Assembly: GCA_030770425.1 (NCBI GenBank)
Contig: JASJFT010000059.1
Location: forward strand, 62,001 to 126,000
Direction of reading: 5' to 3'
DNA length: 64,000 bases
Source: Darksidea phi
Taxonomy: Eukaryota > Ascomycota > Dothideomycetes > Pleosporales > Lentitheciaceae
Below the pieces are notes generated by a model. That model made no database searches and had not been told where the DNA came from. It was given only the letters and a program-made list of their open reading frames with translations. The position numbers were made by a program, and so were the translations under genes. This document shows positions 35,674-47,921 of this stretch, one piece after another. Every line of letters begins with the position of its first letter. Position 1 is the first letter of the stretch.

Positions 35674-36309
35674 CTACCACCGGTTCTCCATATCCGCAGA
35701 ACCACAGGCATAATCCACTTCCCTAACCACTCTCCAATCGCCCACAACATCCTCGTTGCCACCCTCCCTCAGCTTCCACCACTGCAGACTACATCCTCTT
35801 GTCACCACCTCTTTGCCCTTCACCATGCCCCTCATAGGATCATCACGCACGGCTATCATTTTGAGCGACCATTCCCAAACCGAAAATTGTTTGGTGCCGT
35901 TGCTGGGAGGTGTCAGAGTCAGGATAGAAAGGGAAAGTTTTCGGCGTCCAATGGGATAATTTAGGATAGGATATGAATAAATGGCGAAGAAAGTGTACTC
36001 TACCTACACGCCATGGGTTTCTAGTTTCAGCGAGGATGTAGTACTGTATGTTGACCGGAGGAGCTTCTCAAACTCTTTGATATTCAAATCTAGAGCTTGC
36101 AATGCTATGTCCCTGTTAGCTCCGCTCCGGCATTTAACCTTGTCTTGTAGCCACACAGAAGACGGCATGTCGCTACGATCGTATTCGTTACACTTACCGT
36201 GATCCGAGAATTGTATATGTGGGTCGTAGTGTTCTAAGACGCCATCTATGTCTCCTCTTTCAAATAACTCTTTCATCTTTGCCTGCCTGTCCCATAAAAA
36301 CTGCGACAT
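35674..36309 (-). CDS. SnoaL-like (NTF2-fold) protein, three exons
   Basis: Exons 36309-36198, 36104-36008 and 35902-35674 (introns GTAAGT...CATAG and GTAGGT...CCCAG, the second with a CTGAC branch point) join in frame to 145 residues. The N-terminal helix FLWDRQAKMKELFERGD with DGVLEHYDPHIQFSD is the start of a SnoaL/NTF2 cone. The last exon gives FSVWEWSLKMIAV, then KGKEVVTRGCSLQWWK and WRVVREVDYA, the closing strands of the same fold. Length fits the family. Such proteins act as small cyclases, isomerases or binding partners in secondary metabolism, or are catabolic; the fold alone does not settle it. It lies 387 bp downstream of, and on the same strand as, a cytochrome P450 gene. Confidence 0.75.
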
Positions 36310-36695
36310 TTGAGACTATACAGCCAATTTCGACGTATTCGCATAGATCAAAAGAGGAAGAGGCCAGCTCAAAGGCGTCGTGCGTTGCTCAAACAAATCA
36401 ATAAAGAAAGGAAGAAACCGGACCGGGTTCCGCTCCCATAAGCGGGGTTGAAGGCTTTTATGGCATTGGCTAGGATCATGCGAGGGCGTCTGACGCACGT
36501 GCCTTTTTCAAAACTACCCATGCCAAATCTGACGGAGTTCCGCCAGCGGAAATGGAATGACAGCTTGCGCATTCTGTTGCCTCTGGACAGGAATGTTTTT
36601 ATTGGTTATAGGAAGGGGCGAGGGAAATGTCCCGCAGATTTCTTAGCAAGTAAAATTATTGTTGAGAACTACAAGATACCACATCCACCCAATTC

Positions 36696-38459
36696 TTACT
36701 TCCCCGCAGCGGGTGCATTTCGCACCACCGGGGTCAGTTTCAACTTCATCCCATTTACCGGCTTACTAGTGATCGTACCCCCCACAAGAATCTTCTCATT
36801 AGGGTCCGCCATGCGCATCTCGAATTCGCCCACTAACGCTGCTACGAGGGCCCTCAACTCCGCGCGCGCGAAGTTTTGGCCTATACAGCTCCTTGGTCCG
36901 TGGAAAAAGGTTAGGAAGGCATAATTGCTTTCCGCGCCTCCATTTATAGCCTCGATCCAGCGTTCCGGCCGGAAGGCCTCAGAATCCGGACCCCAAAGCT
37001 TCGGATCGCGATTTGTAGCCCAAGGCACAACCATAACGAGAGTACCTCTGGGAACGAATTGACCCTTGATGGTGGTATCGCGGATGGCGTAGCGTGCGGA
37101 AGTGGGGAGGGTGGGGTAGAGGCGCAGGACCTCCTTGCAGACAGCGTTGAGGTACGGCAATGCTTCAAGCAGCTCGGGGATATCGAACGAGGGGTTTAAG
37201 AGCGCTCTCGGATCGGGTATGTTCTCGTGGATCTCAGCTCGGAGACGCGTCTGTATCTCGGGATGAATTGCGAGGAGATGGGTCGTCCATGTGAGGGCAG
37301 AAGAGGTAGTTTCGTGCCTATGGCTGGTCAGCAGATGGCCCTTTAACGTATTTTTTGTTGTAGGAAGCAGTTTATGAATCCATAGGTTCTTTATACGTTG
37401 AGCATTCTAATTGTCTCCAGGCCATAATCCGGCAAAGGGAAGTACTCACCCAGCTGCAAGAAACGTCAATAGCTGGTCCGCCAGGTCTTCGTCTGAGAAG
37501 TTATTGGACCTCAGCATGATACTCAAGATATCCTTGCTTTCCTGGCTTTCAATCTTCGTTCTACTCTTCTTCTCCACAACAAAATCCCTACATATCCTCT
37601 TCAAATTCGACGTCGTGATCTCAACGCTATCGTTTAGCTTCCAAGGCAGCGCTGTAATGACCCGCGACGGGAAAATCAGATGCAAGACAAAGTAAGTAAG
37701 TCTCTCAAAGGTCGGCTCAAGGATCTCTTCCCAGTTCTTGATCAGTTCGTCGTCGCTGTTTCGAAGGGATCCAATGTCGCGACCGAGGCCAGCCAGACCG
37801 ATGATGTCCATGGCGACCTGGGTAGAGAAGTGGCCGATGTCGACAACTTTGTCAGATCTCTCCTGTAGTTCAGTATTGATGGCTTCGCACAGCTCGATCG
37901 ACTTATACCAGAAGACTGGGTATAGCTCCTTGATGTGGCGGAAGTGGAAGGCAGGCATGATATGTTTTCGCTGATGCTTGTGCTCCTCGCCTTCGGTCAC
38001 TAACAGCCCGTTTCCGAGGAACTTACGCAGGAAGTTCCTGGTCCATGGCGGTTTCTCAAAGTCATAGCTGTTGTGGACGAGAACGTCTGCGATAGCTGCC
38101 GGACTAGTCACCAACAAGCGATCTTTATGGAAGAAGCCGCGCCAATAGATGAGCCCATCGTTAACCGTTTCCTTCAAGAATCTGAGATGCCCTTCACCTG
38201 CCGGCCGTTGGAACATGATCATGCCATGGCCTATGATTGGCCAAAACCCCGAAGCTGGTTGGGGCAAATGGCGGAGCGGACTTCGAAAGAATGGGTAAAT
38301 AATGAGCTTGTAGATTGCATAGACACTCATGTTAAGCAACAGAAAAATGAAAATGAAGGACGCCAGAGTCCCTCTAGGCAATACATAGGGAAAGAGGTAA
38401 AAGGCGATTGCGGCCTCAGTCAAAGAAACGAAAAGGACGCTGCTGAATGAGATCTCCAT
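36696..38459 (-). CDS. Cytochrome P450 monooxygenase, two exons
   Basis: Exons 38459-37450 and 37317-36696, joined by a GTGAGT...CATAG intron placed inside the oxygen-binding motif, give 543 residues. The N-terminus has two to three hydrophobic segments in the first 65 residues (ER anchor), then a proline-rich hinge (RHLPQPASGFWPIIGHG). I-helix AGHETTSS, K-helix ExxR as EVLR, a PERW motif, and heme loop FFHGPRSCIG with the ligand cysteine are all present, so the enzyme should be active. The heme loop resembles CYP4/CYP5-type fungal P450s that hydroxylate fatty acids, alkanes or secondary metabolites. Together with the SnoaL-like gene downstream it could form a small biosynthetic or catabolic pair. 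Substrate unknown. Confidence 0.88.
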
Positions 38460-39326
38460 GGTGGGCTTTGCTTCGAGACCCTAAGAAACAGCTGAAGGTT
38501 TATACACAGTGTAATCATGTAGATTACGCAAATCGAGTTGGATCGCATAAAAATGCCGAGGGCATAATGGCTAGGCTGCCAGTGACGTGGTGAAGAGGCG
38601 ATGCCTCGGCTCAAACTCGAAGCCTCATCAGCTGATTGGCGCCTTCTCAATGAAACCAGACAGACTGGATACGCCACCAGTGCGAATGATGCGAAGTTCA
38701 ACTCGAGCTTTAGCTCTGATTCGCTTGATCGTAAGGGTCGTTGTCCAAGGTCGAATTGGACAACGATGGCTGCCTAGCGGAGGAGCGGAAATCAAGGAGG
38801 AGATCAACACGAAGCGAGTCGCTAGCCCTATCTCAGTCAGCTCCGAGGCTTAGCTCCCATGACATGCGATAAGTGACGCACCCTCTTTGCAAGCCCAGTT
38901 CTAATGTTACTCACACTGTGTTCCTCCCTCGCCAGTACTCGACTCCCAAATTCGACTAAAGAGCCCTCACTTACACTGCGTTGATCAATACCGGCCTTCT
39001 CCACTTAGCGCTATAATTAGTTTTGCAACGAACCCCATCAGACAAGATCGGCAACAGTCCCTATCATACAAGACTAGAGCTAAAACTCCAGAACAAACTG
39101 TCCAAACACCATTACCACAATATCGCTCAACTCAACCTCAACATTGCACAATTCGATGAGGAAGTTATTGGATACTCAGGGGCACATTAGCGTACCAATA
39201 TCAGATTCAGAGAAAAACGGGAGTGTGTTGAATGGTTACAGAAATTAGAGGATGGATGAACTAAGATCGCAATAGTCGTGTGAGAAGAATCGAAGAAGCT
39301 GTTCGTACTGTCACGTGGGCGTGCCT

Positions 39327-39396
39327 AACTCTGGCGTACAGACACCACTGCGAGCTTTGCTAACTCTGGCGTACAGACACCACTGCGAGCTTTGCT
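39327..39396. repeat. Exact 35-bp tandem duplication
   Basis: A 35-bp unit beginning CTAACTCTGG and ending GAGCTTTG is repeated twice without mismatch. No gene is affected. Identical copies mean a recent slip or repair event. Confidence 0.9.
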
Positions 39397-40985
39397 AACT
39401 ATACGTTAATATTCGGTGAGAGACTTGCTCTATACCCACCTATACGCAAGCCTCGAGGTCCTAGACATTGCCTATGGTACTTACACGCGTGACCGAATCC
39501 CAGGCTGCCTACTTCGGCGAGATCCCTACTTCTACCCGGAGAGCTCCAAAAGGGTAAGCACGTACGATTCCTAGGGTTTTGATTATGCTCCGGACTCTTG
39601 CTCCAAAGAGCTAACCTGTACAGCCAATAGGCTATTCGCTAACCTATTGCTCCTCTAGAGGAAGTTCAATTATGTCTCGCACTTCCTACGTACCGATAAC
39701 CTTTTCAACTACGTTCAGTCCAAGCATATCCTGCGTCATCTTATCGTCACCTTTCCAAGCAGACCATGTATTGATTTGGCTCACGGTCCTTTTCAGTGCA
39801 AATTTGGTGATTATCAGGTAGCAAGATGGCCGTGACCAGAGAGCGGGCATCGTGGCATAGCGGAAAGAAATGGGAAATAAGGGTGGTCAACTAGCAAGCC
39901 TACTCCAATCACTACGCGTCAACCATCTTGCGGTCATACAAACAAACGTTAGCCTGTTTTATGGCGACGACTATAATGTCTAGTTCCGCGAGACTTCATC
40001 AATCATCACGATACTTAAGCGACGCGGTGTGGACGTAAAGGTCCTCATGCAAGAGAGACGCCAGAGATATGAAAAAATAATCGAGGGCTTCGATGTATCG
40101 GACGTGTTTAATGATCCGAGCGAAGAGGACTTGAAGTTCGTCGAGAAAACGAGAAACCTCTTCGATTCCTGGCAAGGCATGAGAAGTGCGCTTTTAGGTG
40201 GATGTGGCTTGCGCGTCAGTTTGTGGTATTCGAAGAGAAGGATCTGGACGAAAAGATAGGCGCCGAAAACAGGCAAAGACTAGGATTGATGCGATTGCAG
40301 CAGCTCTTCCATCTCTGCGGACTTAGTAGGTTGTTATGGGTGTAATGCTTACCGGATAGTGTTTATCGCCCACGAAAGATACTCGACATGGTTGTTCACA
40401 AGCCAGAGTATTCCCTCAACCCACACTCAGTCTCCAGCAGAAGACGTCCCCCAGCCTCAAAGAGACCTTCACGAAAAGACCTACTCATACATCGCAAAAG
40501 GTTGCCGTATCCTCGTTCTTACCGAAAGCAGCGGAACAAGCTCAACACTAGCAGTTTCCATGTTAAGGGTTCGAGCAGCAGCTTTTACAGAACGGTTCCT
40601 CCCGATCTCCCGAAACAACATCGTAGGCGGTTGCGTGATGCGTGGCCTGACCGAAAACGCGGTGCCTTTTATCCGCGCATCCGACCAATCACTTGCGCCT
40701 TCATGTCCCTGCGCCAACTCCGGACCCGGCTTAGCGCATGGTGCTCCCTCCTGGTCGTAGCGATTGTCGGCGAACCTAGTGTGCAATGCGTGAGTAGATC
40801 TCCAGACACAATGGCGTGAGAGCTGTTATCATGTGGGGTGGGAGGGCATGATACGATCTTCTGGGGTGTTCATTCACAAAGTCTGAGCTGTCAGATGCGG
40901 CAGTATTTAAACTTGCAAGGCTTGGTAAGGGCTTGGTGGCGTGATGGGCGTAGTCTTGAAGAGGAGAGGAGAGAAGTGGGAGCAG

Positions 40986-40993
40986 TATAAAAA
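40986..40993 (+). promoter_or_regulatory. TATA box of the gene at 41132
   Basis: TATAAAAA lies 146 bp upstream of the ATG at 41132, a plausible distance for a fungal promoter with a short leader. Confidence 0.45.
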
Positions 40994-41131
40994 GGTGGAG
41001 TGAGGAAGACATAACAGCACAGCCAACGCGATAGCCAACGCGAAAGCAAAGCGAAAGCATTGATTGCAAGCGTAACCCTCCAACCATCTTCTAACTGGCG
41101 TCCAAGGAAAATACCACCACCAACAACCACA

Positions 41132-41542
41132 ATGACAATCTCCCATCGCTTCTTTGACAAATTCATCCATCACCACGAGGACCCCGTCTACGCCAAGCAT
41201 GCCATCCGTTCAGACTCTCCTCCCGCCACCTCCCCACGCCAAACCTCAATAGATGCCGCCCACGAACCTTCAGTTCTCGCCCATTCTTCCTCCTTTCTAG
41301 GCAAGAGATGGCAAGCGATCAAGAAGGTCGCGCATGAGCACCACGAATCCATCAACGCTACCCGTACTGGTTATTACGGCAGTGTTTCTGAAGGAAGTCA
41401 GCCTACAACTCCGGCAAGAAGGGCGAGCGAGACTCATGAGGTCCACGAGACCAAGGAGCATGCTATCCAGAGGCTAGGGGCAGAAGAGCGGAAGAGGCAC
41501 CATAAAGAACACACCCTGGGTTATGGGTTCGCTGCTGTGTAA
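41132..41542 (+). CDS. Small His/Ser-rich conserved hypothetical protein
   Basis: A single-exon 136-residue protein with ATG in good context (CCACAATGACA). It is hydrophilic, rich in His, Ser and Glu, with FFDKFIHHHEDP at the start, a central SFLGKRWQAIKKVAHEHH segment, and a charged helix near the C-terminus (EERKRHHKEHTLGYGF). No signal peptide or membrane segment. It looks intrinsically disordered. The layout recalls small stress-related fungal proteins, but this is impression only. Confidence 0.6.
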   Translation: MTISHRFFDKFIHHHEDPVYAKHAIRSDSPPATSPRQTSIDAAHEPSVLAHSSSFLGKRWQAIKKVAHEHHESINATRTGYYGSVSEGSQPTTPARRASETHEVHETKEHAIQRLGAEERKRHHKEHTLGYGFAAV

Positions 41543-42021
41543 AACCTGCTTGTAGTTGGATATGAAACGGAATGTCCCTGTACTGTTTGTTTCTTTTGCA
41601 TTGTTCCGGACCATTTGAGCGAGGCGTTGAACATGTCGGATAAATCAACTATATATGTAGCAGTATCGCTGCATGTCAAGTACTAAAACTTAATATATGT
41701 TGTAACTTGGTCTCAGTCCCTGTAGACAACTCCAAACTGTGTGGTTCACTTGGTATCCTCTCCTCCAAACACCCTTGCAGCGGGAAACGCCTAGAACGGC
41801 GACCGTCTTGGTCGTCTCACAACAGCGACAAAGTTCAGCCTCAGTCTCGCTGGAGATGTGGAGGCGGTAAGCGTTGCTAGCTTTGATCCCGTAGCTCTGT
41901 CGTTCGATTGAGCCAAGACACTTCTTGGGACGTCTAAGCACGCTGTTATGTGATGCTCCTCAAATCCTCAATACTGTGAAGGTATATGTTTGCTACGAAA
42001 CAATCGCTTGCACAATACGGC

Positions 42022-42762
42022 TCACGCCCCCAACCGATCCGACAAAGGTCTGTTTTCCCTTGGCTGCCTTGTGTGCGCCGTCCCATCCACTATAGGGATG
42101 ATATCCTCAGCACTCTCCTCAATAGTAACACTGTCCTGAACAGGTACCATACTCCGACCGAATCCTGACTTCCACCTTGGCTTCTCGCCGTTCCTCGCCC
42201 TGCCGACACCCATTTCTCTCCATTTCTTCGGTGGCTTTATACCCAATTCTACCAGGTTTGTCCATATCTTCTCGCCGCGCTTATCCCATCTCCTTAGCCG
42301 TTCTTCCGCTTCTGCATCCGAAGGCTTCCATCTGCTCTTCAATATACGTCGAATAGCCTCCGGTGAAACTTTAAAATATTGGGCGAGAACCGGCGTGGTA
42401 AACTTCTCGGGTTGCGTCTGGTGCAGATGGCGTATGCCTTCCATGGTGTCTGGGGAGAGCTTCTTTCGGGGATTCCAGGCAGCTCCTCCGAGTTTCTCTT
42501 TTATCGTCTCCTTTTGTATCTGCCACGCAGGTCTTTCTTTCGGAGACTCTTCATCCAATGCATTCCGCGACGGTCTATTCGTTGCGAATGGTTTAGGTGG
42601 CTCTGCGCGGGCTTGTTCGGACTGTACGCGACGAACGGCGGAGAAGCATCGCGAGGGTTGTGATGATCGAACGAGATTTGGGCGAGGCAAAACTAAGAAG
42701 TCGACCTTGGCGAAAGACTGAATGAATAGACAGAGCGTCCTGCGTGAAACGTTGCAATTCAT
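42022..42762 (-). CDS. RRG9: Rrg9-like mitochondrial protein (neugrin-related)
   Basis: A single-exon protein of 246 residues. The core WNPRKKLSPDTMEGIRHLH, then PVLAQYFKVSPEAIRRILKS and a KWREMG segment, is the signature of Required for Respiratory Growth 9, related to animal neugrin. In yeast Rrg9 is mitochondrial and needed for mitochondrial genome maintenance and respiratory growth. The N-terminus (RRTLCLFIQSF, arginine-rich and acid-poor) fits a mitochondrial targeting sequence. The helix-turn-helix-like core (LAQYFKVSPEAIRRIL) suggests RNA or DNA contact. It is divergently oriented from the mpaB-like gene, with about 400 bp between starts. Confidence 0.88.
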   Translation of the reverse strand: MNCNVSRRTLCLFIQSFAKVDFLVLPRPNLVRSSQPSRCFSAVRRVQSEQARAEPPKPFATNRPSRNALDEESPKERPAWQIQKETIKEKLGGAAWNPRKKLSPDTMEGIRHLHQTQPEKFTTPVLAQYFKVSPEAIRRILKSRWKPSDAEAEERLRRWDKRGEKIWTNLVELGIKPPKKWREMGVGRARNGEKPRWKSGFGRSMVPVQDSVTIEESAEDIIPIVDGTAHTRQPRENRPLSDRLGA

Positions 42763-43166
42763 GGCGGTGTTTGTTTCGGGGAATAGGAGAGTTCAACCTA
42801 CGAACTTTTGGAGAATATCCCCGCACAGACCGCCGCTAACGTTACGCCACAGCAGCCGCATTCTCTAAAAAATCATTTACGTCATTGATTATCGCCATCC
42901 ACCCGCAACCGACCCATGAATGTCTCCGCTTCGGATATAGAGTTCCGTGTCCGCAAGGCTCGCCAAAGGAGAACATGCCTTGCATCGGACTATGCAAGAT
43001 CCCAGCCGATGACCCCTCCAGGCGTAGCGCCTCGGTATCTTGTTATCTTGTGACGACCTTAACTGAAACTGCTAATGCACATGACTCTAGTCTGTCCCTC
43101 CCACTTTATCTGATCGATTTGCCTTCTGTTCTTCTAACATCGTATCTATCCCTGAAAATTTCTAAC

Positions 43167-44655
43167 ATGGCTATACCGAATCCGTTCCGTCGACGCACCA
43201 ACAATACCAGATAGTACGTCGATAGAAACCATGCCGACAAGGGATGCTGCTGACCAATACAGCTGCTGGGGTTATGAGTTTGAATGGACAGACAAGCACC
43301 TCACAAAAGAACAAGCAGAGCCGCTGAAGCATTCATATGATGTTCTTGCTGAAGAATGTCTTGACCGCTTGAACGCCATTTCGCCACCAGTTAATGGGTC
43401 TTTGCCGCGGAGCAAGAATGGCCTACAAACGCCACTCGAAGAGACGGATGGGGAAAAGAAAGAAGAGCTACCAGTACCACAACGGGATCTATATGATTTA
43501 TTACGAGATAACCATGAGTCGGATCCAAAACTGCACGAGCTCTGGATAGAGGTCAACACTGTGCCTTCATGGGTAGACTGGGCACAGATTGAAAGAGGGC
43601 AGGACGTATTCTATCGTTATGGTGGGCCAGCATTGACGGGTTTGACCTATCAATCGCTCCTTGGTGGCATGGGCGCTGCGCGTGTTGTCGAAACTTTAGC
43701 ACGCACCGGAGGCTTCAGTACCAAAGTCGCGCGAAGAAGACTGTTTGAGACGATGCAGCACATCCTGCAATGTACCAAATCACTAGAATCTATCAAACCC
43801 GGAGGCGCCGGTCATGCATCATCCGTCCGAGTCCGCCTCCTCCACGCCGCCGTTCGCCAGCGCATAATGAAGCTTGCCAACCAACGCCCAAGCTACTTCA
43901 ACATCGAAAAATGGGGCATACCCGTCAACGATATGGATCAGATCGCCACAGTAGGCACTTTCTGCGGGACTTTGATCTGGCTCAGCTTCCCACGCCAAGG
44001 CATCTTCCTCCGCGAGCAAGAAAAGGAAGATTACGTCGCATTATGGAGATATATTGGTTATCTCCTCGGTACGCCAACGGAATACTTCGAGACCACCGCG
44101 AAGGCTAAGGCTATTATGGAATCGCTTCTATACAACGAGGTGCATCCTTCCGATATGTCCAAAATCCTCGCGAACAATATCATCCACTCCCTCGAAGGCC
44201 AACCGCCCACCTTCGCCTCCCCCGATATGCTAATAGCCTCCGCTCGCTGGCTCAACGGCAACGAACTCGGCGACGAACTTGGCCTCCCTCGTGTCTCATT
44301 CTACTACTGGTCGCTGATGGCCGGCCAATGTCTATTCTTCATGGGGCTGTGCTACTTTTACCGCACCATACCTTATTTCGACCGCAGTCACATTGCGAGA
44401 CTGAAAAAAATCTTCTACGCCGTTACCGTGGATGCGAAGTATGGACTCACGGGTGTAGAAACGACGTTCGACTTCAAGTATGTTCCAGAGTATGATACTG
44501 TGACGGAGATGGGAGCGCCAAAGGAGATTAAGTTAAGGAGTTCGAATATTGAGATGAGAAATCTGAAGGCGCTAGGTGTGTTTTTGGGGTTTGTGGGCGT
44601 GGGTACTTGGGTTTCCTTTAAGCTCACTTCGAGCATTATTGCCCGCATATCGTAG
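43167..44655 (+). CDS. ER-bound mpaB-like oxygenase (DUF2236)
   Basis: I model a short first exon 43167-43213 (MAIPNPFRRRTNNTR) and main exon 43263-44655, intron GTACGT...TACAG, giving 479 residues. The join yields YCWGYEFEWTDKHL, the usual start of this family; starting instead at the ATG at 43231 would give an unrelated leader. The DUF2236/latex-clearing-protein domain is seen as RYGGPALTGLTYQSLLGG, then TGGFSTKVARRRLFET and VRLLHAAVRQRI, whose conserved Arg and His lie in the heme-binding fold. A C-terminal membrane helix (LGVFLGFVGVGTWVSF) anchors it. Named members include the MpaB oxygenase of mycophenolic acid biosynthesis, which cleaves a prenyl chain, but many are housekeeping paralogues without known substrate. 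No mpa-type cluster surrounds it. Confidence 0.82.
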
Positions 44656-44962
44656 GGAGACTTGAGGTGTACATCAATATTATACTCTTCTCGCCTCGTT
44701 GCCACTATCAAAAAGCACTTTTTTTTTAAAAAAAAAATCAATTGAAGGCCGAACACTAACTGCACTTCGCTTGCCACTCACAATGACATCGACGTTGTAC
44801 GTGTGTACAATTCTCCATTATGTATTCACTCACACAAGCCTTTTACCCACCTCACCATCCGTTTAAGCTACTACATCTCACTCCTCGCAAGCCTCACCAC
44901 TGGTACTTAAACTCTCCTTCTCACTCCTCCCCAACTCCAAGATCAAGTATAGAACCTCGACC

Positions 44963-46671
44963 ATGGACTTCCGCACAACCCTCCTCTTCAAACATCTCGA
45001 CGGCGTATGCGGCTGTCCCGAGTACTGGGGCGGCTTCGAGAGCACGCCGCCAGGCCCCGCCATACCCTCAAGCTTTCCGCATCTACATCCGCAGCAGTGT
45101 AAAGATGCAGACGGATTGCCTTTTCCTATAAGTCGTCAACAAGCCGCTAGTAGCACGGGCGCTCGTTGCCCGGGCGCAAAAGTTTGCCCCAAAGGTGCAC
45201 TCGTGAATTTGGACCTATCAGTTATGTCACAGTCCCAACGCATCGACTCGCCCGCTACAGACTCTTCGCATACTCTGCCCCTCACCTCAATGCGCTCTGC
45301 GTCCCTTTGGTCCTCGTCTCCAAGCCCACCCCCCGCATGCCAGCCAGAAGAGACCTGTTTCTTTTGGTACCACGGCGTGTGCCGTCGAGGCAAATGGTGT
45401 GATCGTCAACACAAAACTCATATTACGTGGCCTATTTCTGTCCCGCCAGGTTACGTGCACTGGGTGCCTTGCAGTTTACTTATGTGTCCGCTGAGGAAGG
45501 ATCTAGTAGAGTTGGCACAAGGAACACCGGGCACAGATGCGACGATGGCGAAGGACGGGGTTGATGGGCAGGCAGTTGGGAAAGCAGGAGCAACCAGTGG
45601 GGAGGGCGTGGATAAGGATTTATTGGAGGTGGAAGAGATGCTGAGGATAATTGCTGCTCAGATCGAGGCAGACAACAAGGATGACAACGACGAGACCGGG
45701 AGGATTGATTTTGGCGACACTGACAGCTCGAATACCGCATCGACTTTCAAACCAACACCGCCGTTGTCCTCGCTATCGCCAGGAATCCCTAGTGAGAATA
45801 ATACAGAGGCGCAGGTCACATCCATCAGCCACGCCGGCACGCTCGGCCGCAACAAACGCAATCCACCGCTCAATCACGCCGCGCGAACTGGGAGCAAGCA
45901 CAAGCGGCCTCGTCTCGACCCATCCGGAGACGCTTCTCAGCAGGCCCAAACCTCCATACGTGAACTTCCTGCCCGATCAGCGCAAAATCAGCACCCCAAG
46001 TCTACTGAAGACCGCCCAATCTCTCTCCGAGAGCCATCGCGAGGACCGCGAGCGGACGAAGAGAGCCCCGAGATTTGCTTCTATTGGTATCACAATGGCT
46101 TTTGCGCACCGCGTCAGTTGAAAAACAGCTCTGGACGCGCCACCTGCCGCTTCATCCATAAACTCACGGCGCCTATCCAACGAGTCAGTTGTCCGCCCCA
46201 TACTAGAGGCCATGACCCGGACTGCTCGCTGCCACTCTGTCCATTCCGTTCATCTAAAATGACCGCAGCAGCTGCCATAAACTTGGAGTCGGTTAACCCC
46301 GTAGACTCATCCTCACTCCCCCTCGCCAACGCCGGTCCAAGCTCACGGCAAGAAACCACAGCGACGCGGCTGCAGCCAGGGGAGAAGAGGAAGCGAATCG
46401 GCCCGGAGCAGTTCGAATATGAGGGTAACGGAAAGCGCGCCGAACGTAAACTAGAGGACTACCCGGCGAGGGTTTTAGAGGAGTCCCCACTTGCGTCCGA
46501 GACGACGAAGGCGAGGGAGAGGCGGAAGAAGGGGGTACTAGTTGACTACGACTTGCCAGAGGGAGACGACAGGGCGGAATGGGTAAGTGCTTGGGCTAAT
46601 GGGTGTGACAGAAAACTAACGGTTGACAGGATACGGATTACCTACGTCGAGCATTCGGTGAAATTGAGTGA
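44963..46671 (+). CDS. CCCH-type zinc-finger protein, two exons
   Basis: Exons 44963-46582 and 46630-46671 (intron GTAAGT...GACAG with an ACTAAC branch point) give 553 residues ending DTDYLRRAFGEIE; unspliced translation runs to 46690 with an unrelated tail. Two related finger modules are present: CFFWYHGVCRRGKWCDRQH (C-x7-C-x5-C-x3-H) near residue 134, and a second with CFYWYHNGFC and CRFIH near residue 370. Each is followed by a similar Pro/Cys segment (PC.L..CPLR; CSLPLCPFR), suggesting an internal duplication. The rest is low-complexity and polar with a basic region (KRKRIGP). CCCH fingers usually bind RNA. A role in mRNA metabolism is likely but unproven. Confidence 0.8.
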
Positions 46672-46854
46672 GCGACAGGTAGAGCAGTGAGATGTATAAT
46701 ATCATAACGGGGGTATATTTTAAGCATAGATGTACCGAAAAGCATACGATCCAAAGTAAGCCACTTGTAGATACAGCACTGAAGTCCAAGGCGTGGGTGG
46801 CTTTACGGACTCTAGTGGACCTACTCTTGGCCTATGAGGTGCTCAAAATCTCTT

Positions 46855-47921
46855 TCACCATACGTATGGCTTGCCTTCCCATGTCCAGAACGTGCCGCTG
46901 TGCTGGATGCCTCTACTTTGAATTACATTTATCATCTTCGAGACGGATTCTTCGGGTGTCATGATGCCTTGGACGTCCCATGTTACGTTGATGTTTGCCA
47001 TGTCTCTGTTCTTGATCAGCGTTTGCAGGGCGCGAGGAAGCTTATAGGAAGCAGAAACATTCATTAGAGCAATGGTTTGAAGGGTGCAGGGGTATTATGC
47101 AACTGAAAAGGTTTGATCACTTACGTTGCGACCTCGCCCGGATGCATCGCTATGAGTATCGTGTCGTCGTCTTTCCGCTTGAGCTCCGCTGCCATGTGCC
47201 GCACTGCCATATTCAGAGCGGCCTTTGATGCAGCGTACGCGGCAAAACCATCTTCCATTTCGTGGAAGTTGCCGTGTGATCCGCTGTCGCTGGACATGAA
47301 GACGATGGTGCCGATGGGTATGTTAGTTTGCAGCAGCTTTTGGGCCGTGATGATGGGCCCGATGGTGTTAGTGTGAAGATGAAATGCAAACTCATCAAAG
47401 GAACTGCCGTCATAGTCAGCTCACGTACCTCGATGTACTCTGCATGGTGCGGATGGAATTGGCGGAACATACAGCTCGGTCGCTCTCTATCGAAGTCAGC
47501 TGGACCCTTACTGAACTTAATGTTTGCAGCTTACATTAGGGTATCTCAGAACCCCAGCATTCAAGACGACATAGTCGATCTTGAGGTCCGGTATCGTCGT
47601 CAACTGGGCGACGAATTTCTGCAGTAACACGAGGTCAGCCCCATCGATGACGTCTTCACGAAAATAGGCAAGACATACAACAATACTCTCCTCACTTAGT
47701 ATATCAACGATATACATCTGACACCTGCCATGATCGCTCCCAGCCTGACCCCACAACGCGCTCGCATGCGTAGCAAATGGCTCTCGCACCGTCGCTATAA
47801 TGCGCTCATGCCTTTGTAGTAGCTGGCGCACGAATTCTAGGCCGATGCCTCTGCTCGCGCCTATGATTAGCCAGGTGGTGTAGTCCTCATTGGCATACAG
47901 TACGTCGGGTATCTGATTCAT
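46855..47921 (-). CDS. Short-chain dehydrogenase/reductase, five exons
   Basis: Exons on the minus strand: 47921-47679, 47618-47535, 47486-47473, 47403-47125 and 47005-46855, giving 256 residues, the typical SDR size. The 60-bp first intron is open and in frame, and exon 3 is only 14 bp. It has the nucleotide-binding motif GASRGIG, the VLNAG strand, catalytic Ser in VFMSSDSG, and the YAASK catalytic Tyr-Lys pair. After YAASK follow IAMHPGEVAT and TDMANINVTWD, as in fungal C-factor-like SDRs. It should be an NAD(P)-dependent cytosolic oxidoreductase; the substrate cannot be told from sequence. The micro-exon restores the conserved NRATELSFDEFAFH stretch, which supports the model. Confidence 0.85.

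Larger units (their letters stand above)
38460..41131. other. Intergenic, no gene supported
   Basis: About 2.7 kb between the P450 and the small His-rich gene. It contains a 35-bp tandem duplication (39327-39396) and short frames only. A plus-strand frame at 40029-40259 contains a charged helical stretch (FNDPSEEDLKFVEKTRNLF) but no known domain. The right end carries a TATA box for the gene at 41132. Confidence 0.4.

Noticed and set aside
40029..40259. Charged helical 76-codon frame
   Set aside because: Protein-like in places but without family, splice signals or neighbours that support it.
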